A stretch of 64,000 bases of DNA from Lunularia cruciata (Eukaryota; Streptophyta; Marchantiopsida; Lunulariales; Lunulariaceae). Each line of letters begins with the position of its first letter. The first letter of the stretch is position 1. The notes under the pieces are model-generated. The model ran no database searches. It saw only the letters and a program-made list of their open reading frames with translations, and was not told the origin of the DNA. Made by a program: the position numbers and the translations under genes. Shown here in pieces: positions 33,171 through 45,059 of the stretch. The stretch lies in assembly GCA_948567375.1 (NCBI GenBank), contig OX419757.1:52080001-52144000 (forward strand), given 5' to 3'.

Positions 33171-33229
33171 TTTGGTGCAACTGAGAGCTTAGTACTAGGA
33201 TGTTTGATATATCAAAATTCAGAATGACA
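33171..33229 (+). repeat. Truncated 5' LTR remnant of the Copia element
   Basis: Only about 59 bp matches the end of the 3' LTR (CTAGGATGTTTGATA block, ending GAATGACA against AAATTACA). The rest of the expected LTR is absent and the tandem repeat 32,689-33,155 lies in its place. Confidence 0.6.
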
Positions 33230-36200
33230 GAAGTGTTAGGAAGTGTAGAGCCTGATTCCTTCTTGTTGACGTTTGATTAATCTTATTGATGACTTTGAGA
33301 TCCGGGGCTCAGAGTGTCTGCTGCAAAGGTCGTCCAAGGTCAAGATAAATGGAAATCAGTGTAGTTCTTGTGTGTAGTAGTCCTTTGACTTGCTGTTGTT
33401 GGTACTCATTATGTTAGACTATGGGAAAAATTGATACTCAAAATGGGGTGTAGGTGTTAGAGATTAAATGTAAAAATTGTAAGAAAGAGTATTGACATCG
33501 TAGTAAATTCTCTGATCTGTCACCCATGGATATAAGAGAAAGGGACTCCAAATCACATAAAAAGTTTGTGCATATGATCATGTGTGATTGTTTTCATATT
33601 CTTTCTATCTTCTACTTGCTCTATAGGTTTGATCCCAACACTTTGGGATTACCGCTCGAGATCAAGATACATTATGTGAGGAAGCCTAACAAGAAGATAA
33701 AAATTCAAATATACTCAAAGATAACAATATTTCTCAGGTGATGGGTTTTTACTATGGGAGAGCTGAGAAAACTAGAGAAATTGGGTAAATAAAATGATGT
33801 GTTTTGGTCTGTGATATGAAATCTATTCTAAATAGTTATAATTGATATTAGAAACCCATGATACCAATAAAAAACAGAGTCTAATAGAATGGATAGAGTG
33901 AAGAACTCTACAACTAAAAGATTTTTCCTGTATGCTTTGCAAGGGCCGGTCAGAGACATAGTAGATAATTACTTGTAGTGTTGTGAAATTTGGGAGAAAC
34001 TCAAAAATATATTTATTATTCAGAGATTGGGGAGGTCGGGTCAAAATTGGATGGAGATGCTGACCATATGCAAGAGAGTGATGAGTTCAAAAAGCACCTA
34101 TCAAGAATTCAAAAAATCTTAAAGAAGCTATGGGATGATGGGTTGAAGTTTGAAGAAAAATATAAGATTAACCAGCTCTTATATACTCTTCCTCCAAGCT
34201 ATGAACCGATTTGAGTACCTCTGAAGGTTTTTCCTATTGAATCAATGATATGAAATTGTGTGGCAAAGAAGTTGACAGAGTTCAATATAGACACAAGACC
34301 AAGGAGAAGAAGTAAGATTCAAAGGAGCTGTTGAAATTTGTTTTCTTTGTTTTCAAAGTCATGGAAAGGACCAAGTAGAAGATCAAATGTACTTGGAAAA
34401 GAAACTTACTTTAGCAACAATGACTTGTTATTTTTGATTTGAAACGGGTCATATTTCACCTCATTTACCTAAGAAAGGTGATAGGGGAGAACAAGCCTTG
34501 AAGAAGGAAGGAGATCAGATCTAACAAAGGGACACAAACCTACAAACTCTACTTACAATGCAGAGTATTACAATGATTTAGAAAGCCATAAGGAAGAATA
34601 TACAATTAAGAGTTGGATTAATGACTTATTGTAGAATCAATTTTTGTTTTCTAATGGATTAGGATGGTTCTTGGAATCTGGAGCTACTTTACACATCTGC
34701 TACAATAGAGAGCTGCTCTCATCTCTTCAATGTGTGAAGGTTTCCAAAAGTGCTTATTGTGAACTTGGGATTCTAGATCTAATGCTAGGACTTTGCAAGG
34801 ATTCTACTGCATTCATGACAAGAGCTTATACACATCTTTGTAAGAGCTATTTGGAGAATTTTTTATATTCTTGAATGTAAAAAGAACTTAATGTCACTAC
34901 ATTGCTTATTAGAACATAGAATATATGTTATTTTCTATAGCAATGGAAAAAAATATATTTTGAAGAAATAAGCACTAGTACTTGGGCATGGAGTTACAAA
35001 AGGAAAGAAGCACAGAGCTCATATACTCAAGAAGAGCTTCTAGTCTATTAGATGTCATAAATTCAGATGTCTAGGGTTACATGATTCAGAAATCTCTTAG
35101 TGGAGCGCCATACTATATATCCTTTATGGATGATGGCAGTTGGATGAGTTTTGTCTAACTAATGAAGAGGAAGCAAGAAGTGTTATGGAAGTTTCAAAAT
35201 TTTCTAGCTATGGTTGAGTTGCAAGCTAGGAGTAGAGTAAAACAACTTAGATTGGATGGAACTAGAAAATATAGAAAGAAATAATTTTCTCTTTCAAACA
35301 AAGGAATTCCCTAGAATATACTACTAAAGATAAGCGATTACAAAATAGAGTTTTAAAGAAGTTGAAATTGTATGCTGGTGGATAAAGAGGTAGCAATGCT
35401 TCAACATGCAAAGCTAAAAAATAAATTTGGAAATTAGCTAATAATATTATTAATTTCTTGAATAATATGAATTTGATAATTACATCACAAGGAAAACTCC
35501 AAAGAATGTTGAGTGTAAAGAACAAGACACTTGTGCATTGAGAGTTTTTGCCTGTCCACCTTATGCTCATATCCAAGGAGCAAAAGAAAAATTTATCAGG
35601 AAGGGAAAAAGATGATTTTTTAAGGTTATTAAGAGGGTTTAGAAGTGTATATTCTTTTCAATCACAACCCTAGATCGGTTTCTGGAAGTAGAGATATGCT
35701 ATTTGATGAGCTGTGGACTTGCGAAGAAAGCAATAAAAACGTATTGAAACTAGATGATAAGCTTGATCAACCTATCTTCCTAAGCTATAAGGTCAATTAT
35801 TCATATTAGTCATTAAAAGAGCAGTCACTACCTGAACCTGAAGTACCATCTAAGGAGATCTTGGTGATGTAAAGGAGGTATCTGAATGTTACTAATCTTG
35901 ATACTACAAAAGGACAAAAAGATTGTAGGAAGGTAACTTAGGGTATAGAATTCTGAGTGAAATTCCGGAGAGGTCAAGAAATAAAATGAACCTTTCAGTG
36001 ATGGCCCAAGAATATCAAAGAGAGTAGTAAAGCATATCAACAGATTTGGCTTTCCTTTGAAGCACCAATCACATGTGACTGAAGTGATGCCATATGAAAC
36101 ATATATCTACTTTGAGATAGATGATGAGCCTAAAGCTTTTACAACAACTAATGTATAGAGCAGACTAGAGTCAAAACGAGTTGGCTGTAACAGAACAAAA

Positions 36201-37661
36201 GAAATCAAACCAATGGTACAATGGTACTAGCTGATTTACAATTAGCAATTGATTGTAAATGGGATTTAGGGTAAAATGTGGAACTAAGAACAAGATCATT
36301 TGAAGTGTACAAAGCAAGACTTGTTACAAAGGCCTTCAACTAGAAAAAAAGAAGACTATAGAGTAATATTTATACCTGTGGCCAAGTATGTATCTATCCA
36401 GATGCTTCTAGCACTTTTTCTAGAGAGAGATGGAAACTGGTGCAGTTAGATGTTAAGATAATATTTTTGATGAGAGATTTGAAAGAGACTATCTATATGG
36501 ATTTTTGAGATGGGTATATTGAAAAAAAAGGGGAAAGTATGTTCGTAAGCAGGCCTTGTATGGCCTTAAGCAGCACCAAGTGCTTGGTATGAAAAGCTAG
36601 ACTCATACTTGAGAGAGTAAAGCTTCAACCAAGCAAATTTTGAAATGTGTCTATTAGGAGGACAATGTCTACATAGCTGGATTTTTGGACTATCTATTGC
36701 TAGTGGGAAATAAAGACTCTATTAATAGAGTGATATATTTCCTACGTTTGTCTGATTTTCCTTGATTTGGGGAAACCTATCTTGGGAGCTAAGGTGACCC
36801 AAGATATAAAGGTAGGTTGGATTTGGCTTAGTTAGCCATCTACATAAAAGCAATACCAAGAAATACTGACTAAGTATTGAATGATAGAGATAAAACCTAT
36901 CTCTACACCTCTTGGTCTAGAATAGAAACATAACATAAGCATAGAAGTAGAGGTAAATCATCATTATACCACCTTTAAATTTCTATATTATAGTGCTCTT
37001 GGTTCTATGATCTTTATCATATTCTATACAAGACTTATATTTATGTTATGCAGTGGGAAAATTTGCTAGATATACTACCAGGCCTAAGCAAACACCTTAG
37101 AACAATGAAGAGAGTGTTCAGATATTTGAAAGGAACTCAAGATACATTTTAGAGTAAAGAAAGCAAGAAAATATACCTTCTCCTACTTTAAAAGCATATG
37201 CAGATGCTAGTTGGGGAGATGATTTTGATAATAGTAAATCGAGTAGTTGATATGTAGTCATGCTTACTGGGAGAGCAATCAGGTGGCATAGTACATGGCA
37301 AGCATTCCTTGCACTGTCTACTACTCAGGCATAGTTCATGGCAGTCTCAAATAGAAGTCATATGGATAAGTAGACTTCTTAAGGAGTTTGTATTTGAATA
37401 GAGAAGTTCTACTATATTGCATTATGAATATATAAGAAGCATAGAATTTAGTAAAAATCATATACATCACCCAAGGACTAAGCATATAGAGATTGGAATT
37501 TTTTTTTTAGAAAAGAGAGATAAAGAAGGTGTTGTGGAGTTAGTCTATTGTTCTACACAAGAAATGACAACAGATGTGCTTACAAAAGCACTGTCTAAAG
37601 AAAAGCACATGAAATGTGTACCATACATGAGACTTGTCCTAAAACTCTCATTAAGTGGGAG
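33171..37661 (+). pseudogene. Ty1/Copia element body, decayed
   Basis: In order on the + strand: a short 5' LTR remnant (33,171-33,229), then a gag-like region whose RVMSSKSTYQEFKKS segment near 34,080 is only weakly Copia-like. A gag-protease region reads GWFLESGATLHIC near 34,662, where active proteases have D-S-G-A. Integrase remnants and the post-integrase ISKEQKKNLSG follow. RT start is EVYKARLVTKAFN (36,303 on), with decayed palm. RNase H has KAYADASWGDD (37,190 on), LALSTTQA and CCGVSLLFYTRN-type end pieces. The 37,417-37,680 stretch is open and includes RTKHIEIG. Dozens of stops make it non-functional. A purine-rich tract (AAGTGGGAG) directly precedes the 3' LTR. Confidence 0.8.
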
Positions 37662-38011
37662 TGTTAGAATTAGGCAATTCTAGTTTAGTGCAACATGTGG
37701 CGCAACCACTTGTACTGTCAAGCGCCACCCCTGCTTATGCTCATGTATATGTAGCTGAGTTCTAAGAGTCTAAAATGCTAAGTTCTCCTACAATAGTCAT
37801 CCCTACCACTTTGTTTAAAGTGTGTTCTACGTTGCTTAGCTTCACTTCATGTGTTCTATGTTACCTAATTGTACTGCTAAGCTGCGTCTTATCTCTGGAT
37901 AATCTGAGTGGTAGTGAGTTGGGTAATGTTGTGTGCAATCAAGAGTATCTACTCTGGTGAGAATGAGAGTTGAGTGCTAGGATGTTTGATACATCAGAAG
38001 GCAAAATTACA
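37662..38011 (+). repeat. 3' LTR of the Copia element
   Basis: Begins TGTTAGAATTAGG right after a polypurine-like AAGTGGGAG and ends ...AAATTACA, about 350 bp. TGTTAG starts are typical of plant Copia LTRs. Its last ~59 bp match 33,171-33,229. Confidence 0.72.
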
Positions 38012-41000
38012 GAGGATAGAACTTCAGCTCTATTCAAGGATAACAATGTTTCTTATGATATGTGAATCCTGAAACTAAGAACAATCACCTGAAAGACTAG
38101 AAGCTCAATCCACTAAGGTAGTAGATAGGTATGGCTGTAACGTGGCCACAGCTCATACAGGTATGTCCAGATTGAATTGGAATTAACAAGTGAAAGTAGT
38201 CAGGACTGCTGACATTTGATATTGGAACAATAGTGCATGGGCATGTATCAGAATCCGAAAGGAAGTGTTTAAAGATAATGAGCTCCATCCCCAAAGTACT
38301 GTTGTTGCTCCTGAACAGAGTGGCAACACACAAGGAGCAGAAAAGTTTTCAGCAGTGCTTGAGAAAACGCTGTGGCGAACCATGGCAACAACGGACACTG
38401 TAGAAGCAGATCAGTCTCTGCTTCCGGTCATTTAAGTTGACACACAGGTTTGCACGGCAGTGACAAGAAAACTGGAAGCCTGTATGTCTCGTACCCAGGT
38501 CATTTTAATACAATCGATCTAATCTGCTCAGCGGCCACCGTATCACCGTACATGTGAAAACCTTAGGTTGCGACCTTCAAGCTTTCCACAACTTGTTCAT
38601 GCTTTTGAATTTAAAGCTCAGTATTAGTCTGATGGCATCTGGTTTCTCACGAGGGACGTGAAATCTTTGAAGAGTTTTGATGCATCACTGTTCATTAATG
38701 TGCCGCTCTGTATATTTTACATGACAGTTCGCTATATTGCTCCATCCACCAGCAAAGATGTTTCAACTCACAGAAGCAACAGTGAATCTGCTGCTATTTT
38801 CATCTTCTGTCTTCATGGAGCTCTGTGGCTAAGTAACAAACAATACCTTGTGATACAATGAAATTTCATATCGTATCCTTAGAAGGAACAAGTAGGGACA
38901 TGGAAGATCCGAAAGTATGTATTGTCAGCCTCTTGGTGGGTAGATTACCACTCTATCGCTGGCAGGAGACTTACCTTGCCCAGGATTTATACAGGACATG
39001 CGGCGTGGACCCAAAACTTCGGGCGGTACAGGTTTGATAATGATGGAGCGAGGATGAGATTACACTAACATAACACGAAATGTTTAGGATTACTGCCAAT
39101 GGTGAAGTGATAATCGTCCCTCAACAGGCAGGAGGCACCTTACAGAGAAGATGTCAGTAGACATCATAGGCGAATACAGAATCTCCGTCTTTCTGAACTG
39201 TGTATCTGGTTAAACAATTTAAGGTGACTTGTGCAGTGGTCGATGAGGTCCAAATCTGAGAGCTGCAGTTATTACCCTTGACACCATCATATGCGACTGT
39301 ATACTACCAAGTCACTGGCACCTTGGAGAGAGAAACTTGGCATCATTTGAACCGAGATATATGATGTAACAATACAATCGATGATTTTACATCTCCATTA
39401 GGTTCTAATGAAATTGAATTGAAACTGTGAGGAGTCAATGCGAATCTATCTTCTTCGTTGTGACTCCTTACTAATGTGCGGTGATTTACCTCACTGCATA
39501 GCAAATCTCGATCGTGAACTAGAATGACCAATATGACACCCGTTATAAGCAATAATTATCTCGGACTCTCAGACCTTGTAACCTTGATATCGTGGAAGCC
39601 TCGGTCGCCCGCCGAAACAAACAGGGCTCGAACGCGTGGTGAAAGCTGGAGGTCTGAAAACGTCTCACTCACAGGCAGCCAATGTCTAATCATCTCTGCA
39701 CTAAGGCCATGCCTGAAGTCGATAGAGTCGATCCACAGACTCTGAACGAGTTCATTCTGAAACCTTTAAGAGTGCAATCTCATTACCTTCATGAGATAGC
39801 AACTCTTTTGGAAAGAATATCGTTTCAATATGGCTGGCACCGACAACCGCCCGTTTGAAAGTGATCGTGGAAAGTAGGAATAAAATTGAGCATTTAATCG
39901 TCATAGATTCGCAAATATGAACGTCTACATCTTAGGAGCCTCAAGTTTGTGCCACTTTCGAATAAAGGTCAAGCCCCACACTTGGCTAATATTAGAACGC
40001 ATCAACAAGACCGTATGGACGCGACCTCTCTTGTCTTTCTGATCGTGTCGCGGGTCCTTTCCTTCGTAACAGCCCTCGAATTGTGGGCATGCACGTTGAT
40101 TCACAACGGGATTAATCCTACTCATATGCCACATGCCCTAAACTCAATTATGATCAAGATACCTGCTGGCAAAGCTTTGCCTGACCCCGTGTGAGCGTTA
40201 GTTTCATGGAGAGACAACAGACATGAAATAAAGGAACGAAAAAGATCGGGTTCGATAAATCGATTACAGGTTCTCCAGTGATGAGGAGAAGCAAGCCTTA
40301 TCTAGCTGAAGAACCAGTCGCAAAGTTTGCCTAATTAGTTCTTGTGAACCGCTCCCTCTAGCTGGTCCTCTTGAGTCTTAAGATCATCAACTAAAAGGAT
40401 GATCCCACTCATCTATTGACGTACCGTTGAAGGATTAAACCAGATTTATGGAGTTTCTCACCCCAGAACGAGATGGAAGTCTTGTTAAAGTGACCAGAGC
40501 TGTCAGGATGTGCATTATTCATGCTCTTACATAGATTGGGTGACTTTGTGCCACGGTAAGATGACATAAGAAATCACAAGGGTGCTTCTAGAATTGCAGA
40601 GCAGATCAAAATGATATCGTATGGAGAAAGCCAATACATGCATGGGCTGGAGGTTGCTTCACTCTTAGTCAAACATGATTCAATCAGGCAAGATAAACTA
40701 CTGTATATGGCGCTTTCCTCGTGCATCCAACGTTCCCACCAGGAAGAGAAACAAGGCTATGAACGCTCGGCTAGGATCTGGCTACGAGGAAAAGACGACA
40801 AAAAGTATATAGGTAACACGCGCAGAAGGTCTGGTCCCTCAATAATGTGCAATTATGTTTGCCAGTAAATATTGTCAAGTGGTGGTTCGGCCCAAGCACA
40901 TAGAGTCTTTACTTAAGTGAAGTTCATACAAATTTTATGTGGGACAGGACGCTCTTGTGAATTTTGGCATGCATATTATAGGATACTCTTAAGTAAATTC

Positions 41001-41086
41001 TTCCAATTGTGTGTGCCAAAGAGTTCTGAATCAAATTATCAATATGTTTCTACGTGCATTGTCAATTGTGTATAATATATTTTAGT
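38012..41086. other. Unique-sequence region, no gene recognised
   Basis: Balanced composition with CpG, unlike the transposon relics, but only short ORFs on both strands with no recognisable domain. Small or non-coding genes cannot be excluded. Confidence 0.4.
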
Positions 41087-41323
41087 GTCAACCTAGTAAA
41101 GATTGCTAAATCTAGGATTGTTGATATGCTGGAACTGGTATTTCTTATCCTTAAAGTGCATCATTCTTGTAACAAAGTGGAATATATCAATGTTTAGTCA
41201 TTCATGTCAACCTAGTAAAGATGCTGAATCTAGGATAGACTATATGCTGGAAATGCTATATCTGATCCTTAAAGTAGATCACTATTGTAACGAAATGGAA
41301 TATGTCAATGTTTAGTCAATCAT
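41087..41323. repeat. 119-bp tandem duplication
   Basis: Units 41,087-41,205 and 41,206-41,323 both start GTCAACCTAGTAAAGAT and share AATCTAGGAT, ATATGCTGGAA, GATCCTTAAAGT/TATCCTTAAAGT and TCAATGTTTAGTCA. The overlapping ORF 41,103-41,312 is only the read-through of the repeat. Confidence 0.92.
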
Positions 41324-42243
41324 TTCTCGCCTTGTCTTTGTTTGACTCGACGGACAGTTATCTCATACTTTGGATGCTCCAATAATTCATATCGTTTGGG
41401 TTAACCGCAAGGGAAGTATCAAATTTACATATCAGTTATTTAACTTTAACAACTTGGCCCAAGCTGAAGGATCATATGATCATTTGTCATTTGAAGGTTT
41501 TATAGTTGGAGTTCGTCTCTCTATAGACTTGGGTCATGGATAACCAGTGGCAGTCGTATGTACGCAGTCGTAGGTCACCTTTCCTTCGATTCCCCGATGA
41601 TTGAATTAACCTATGCAAACCTTGAGCATAAGTGATTGGGAGAAGCCGACTATCAATCTCGTGTCCGCACGTTATGGGAGCCTTTGTCTGTTATACATTT
41701 CAGGGCTACTCATTTCTGGCCTTTGGCACTAATGATTTCTGCTAGCATTTATGATCTCTAATATTGGCAGTTCCCTTTCTTCACTACTGTGTAACGAGTG
41801 TCACTGTTTACTACAGTAGTCATTTACACATCAAATTTTCGTTTGTGGATCTCTGAAAGTCGATGCCAAAACTCTGTCAAACGACATTTAGACTTCTCAA
41901 TGTTGATTTCATCTGAGCTCTGATTCATGGTACAGATCTAAAGCTTGCGGATATCTTCCGGACGGTTTCGAATCTTGACTAAGTTGACATACTTTGTCTC
42001 CTCTCGGAAGAATGTCCTTAATATCTGGAAAATATTATCAATCACAAAGTTTAAGAGCAAGGTTGGTTTGCACCTTACCAACATTCAAGATTGTGCAACG
42101 TTCCAGAATTTGCTAACTGGTTGAGAGGAATGCTGTAAACAGTTTTCGAGACCGGGTGATCTTATAAAGATTTCTGCTTTCTCGTCTTCTCGTTTCCCAT
42201 ACACCGAATCATCTTCTTGAAGCAGAACTTTTAGCATGAAAGC
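41324..42243. other. Unassigned unique sequence
   Basis: No ORF above 60 codons supported and no recognised element. Confidence 0.4.
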
Positions 42244-42328
42244 ATGAATGCATGAAAGCCTGACAATGTCAACATTGTCAGGCTTTCATGCATTCAGGCG
42301 AATTTTGACAATGACATGTCAAAATTCG
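42244..42328. other. Two adjacent strong inverted repeats (hairpins)
   Basis: First hairpin: arms 42,246-42,269 and 42,272-42,295 are perfect 24-base reverse complements (arm starts GAATGCATGAAAGCCTGACA) separated by only CA, with one more pair (T/A) outside. Second hairpin: arms 42,299-42,310 and 42,317-42,328 are perfect 12-base complements (CGAATTTTGACA) with a six-base loop ATGACA. Only three bases separate them. The near-zero loop argues against a microRNA precursor and for a cruciform-forming palindrome or a small transposon end. Confidence 0.9.
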
Positions 42329-45000
42329 ATTGGAAACAATATACCCTCATAAGGAGGAACTTTTGAGTGGACGGTCGATTACAATTCGCAAGGAGGATGA
42401 CCGTCCCAAACACAGATGCTATGTATTCTTTCTAGTTTGGAATCATCACACGAGCACAAATTGAAGAAGATTCGATTCCTCTATGGATGAAGGAGAGTAT
42501 GACGCAATAAGGAAAGGACAATCATATGCATGACATATAGATGAGAAATAGAAGTAAAGTCTAGAAATCATCTTACGCTGTAGCATGCGTCTAGCACACT
42601 ACTACGTGTTGTCGTCGGAGGCGTAGACCGTCGGTTGGATCAGTCATCCCCCGAGTTAAAATCGAACACCGGTTCTATAGTTTTACTACTGGAGAGAATG
42701 TGAAACTAAAAGCAGGAGGAAAGCTTTAGGTTCGGTCATTTGTTCGACGGTTATAGCATAGATTGGAATTGATCGAGGAGATTTACGTCCTAGCAGTAAG
42801 AATATACGTCACAGTGCACTTTTGCTTGGTGGTCATGAATCATCACCTGGAATGCAATTGTCACCAGATTTCTGTTGTTTGATCGACCGAGGAGCTAAGG
42901 ATTCTTATGATCATAAATGCATGAATTCACGGTCAGTAGTCACACCTGCGATGGTCTCAATTGCAAGTGATCGGAGATTACACGCTCTGGATGGCACAAA
43001 ATTCGCTCGGATCGGACTTAACAACTGGTAGCAACTCGTACAGTGGGCCCATAAAGGTCTTGCGGTTCCCTAGGTTGTATGTGCCAAAAGTAAGAACTTC
43101 GTAGGTCGTAGTATATTAGAAACAGCCTTACCAGCCAAACGTAGTGAATGTGGGAAAACATATGATGCACTTGTGCATTCGGAATACTTCATACATTCAT
43201 CAGGTAAAGGAAAGTCTGAGTCTGACGTACTCTGAAGATGACGAAGAATGAGAGGAAAGAGTGGAGATTCCATCAAACTACCCAGGAAAGAATCAAGATC
43301 CAAAGTGTCCATCCAACCCACCCAAGAGGTCAATAAGAGAGGACTGCAGATGAGGCTCAGTTATTTCAGCGTATGATCATGAACTTGGAAGTTTGAGAGT
43401 AAGGACTTTCTGTCTACGAAATTCTGACCATCTACGAGCACGATTACCGGATACTTAGCCATTTTGAACATTTCGAACCGCATATCTCAAAACCAGTACT
43501 AAAGCTTATCGGGGCACGATATCGTCCGATAGGCCACATGAAGACGTGGAGTATATATCTTATCCAGATACCCTGAATCCATGGCTCATACTAAATTTCC
43601 CGGCTTGGCAGGTGTTGTTTCAGACCAAATTAAACAGTTACTAATGTACATAAGATATTTGTTGTGGCACTAGAGTATGAGAGAGTTGCCACGCCACAAT
43701 CATCACAGTGTTTACTTCACCCTATTATACTCGACTGTTCGGCGCCTCGAGCTCATTGTTACAGTACCGTAACCTCAAGTCCCTAACACAGTACCATGGA
43801 GATTTTGCTATCAACAAGTGTCTTAAGTGACTTGCATAAGTACGTCAGGTAACTGGTAACCAACTAAACGATGGGACCTGGATATTTCAAGCCTAGAAAT
43901 CATTTTTATATGCGAAAGGAGAGAGATAAAGATCCAGGGGAAGTGGTGGAATCATCTAGCGAATTGTGAGCACATCAGATGATCTTACAGCGCTGTTGTT
44001 GCTTTAAGACCACCCGATCCCTAGACCTCGATGACGGCATAGTCCCATGCTCCCATGCGGTTTTGGCTCTGGGTAAGTTGACTATTGTCGGGTTTCTCAG
44101 CGTCGAGTTTACTCGTAGTGCAACGACTATGATGAGTGATCGAAGACTAGCTACAGAGGACGAGAATCACGAGAAAGGAAAGAATCCTCCAACGACGTCG
44201 CTAAATTGTCTAGCCAATCGCGCGGTCAAAAGCTCGGTGCTATCCAGGTAGATAATTCGTGGTGTGGAAACTTATTCGGAAAGCGAACGGTCAATGTCCG
44301 CGTTAAGCTTGACATTAGAAAGCCAGCAAGGGCGGATCGGGAGGAGACAACGAGGGGGATGGCCATGGATGGCAGTCGGAGCCGGAACCATAGTGGCTCT
44401 AAATTAGAAGCGATCGAAGCGATAACGGTGAACTAGGGTAAACGTGCTCTTAAGTTTCCTACTTTCCGCTTCTTGCTTCGATTGACGAGAGCAGCGCTTG
44501 TTCGCAAGCTAAGTGCTGATCTCACCAACCCCTGGACCCGGTGAGTATCTTGGTGGACCCTTTCACGACATGCACGCACATCCTGATGTAACCTGTCTCT
44601 AGCTTTTGTTTGTCAGCATGCTAGTCTCGATGGCGCAAGCTCAGATCTGCTCGTGTGAGGGACAAAACTTAAATAACTTTTTCTTTTCATCAAGAACCCT
44701 CCGTATATTAGAGCTACACAACCCTATGCCTCAGCAAACTCACAGTGAGTCCTGACTCCTCAGTCTAGGCTGTGGAGCGAGTTAGACTTCTCGGTCACCT
44801 GTAGGAGTTGTGGTTACTTCAAAATATCAGGTTTCAAGAGTATGTTCGGAATTGATTCAGTTGGATCAGACGTTGACAGGCTATAAAAGAGCAAGTACAA
44901 TCCGTAGATGTGAAGCTTATACGTTGCGAAGTACGGGCCCTTCTACAAATGCTCTCTGCAGAAGGTCGTACTTCATCCTCTCGACCAATTGGGTCTCGTG
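42329..45000. other. Unique-sequence region upstream of XTH
   Basis: Several short ORFs (42,822-43,031; 43,979-44,251; 44,206-44,436) have no recognised domain. Composition is CpG-rich. Could hold distal XTH promoter or an unrecognised gene. Confidence 0.4.
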
Positions 45001-45002
45001 TT

Positions 45003-45010
45003 TATATATA
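45003..45010 (+). promoter_or_regulatory. TATA box of XTH
   Basis: TATATATA about 50 bases before the XTH start codon. Transcription would start roughly 25-30 bases downstream and leave a very short leader. Assignment is by position and sequence only. Confidence 0.55.
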
Positions 45011-45059
45011 TGATATTGTAGCGAAGTGAACGATCAGAATAGCAAGACGGACAGAAGAT

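Noticed and set aside
42246-42295. MicroRNA precursor
   Set aside because: The loop is only two bases and the stem is a perfect palindrome, so no normal precursor could form.
43979-44436. Overlapping 90- and 76-codon ORFs upstream of XTH as a gene
   Set aside because: Different frames overlap, no domain is recognisable, and nothing links them by splice sites.
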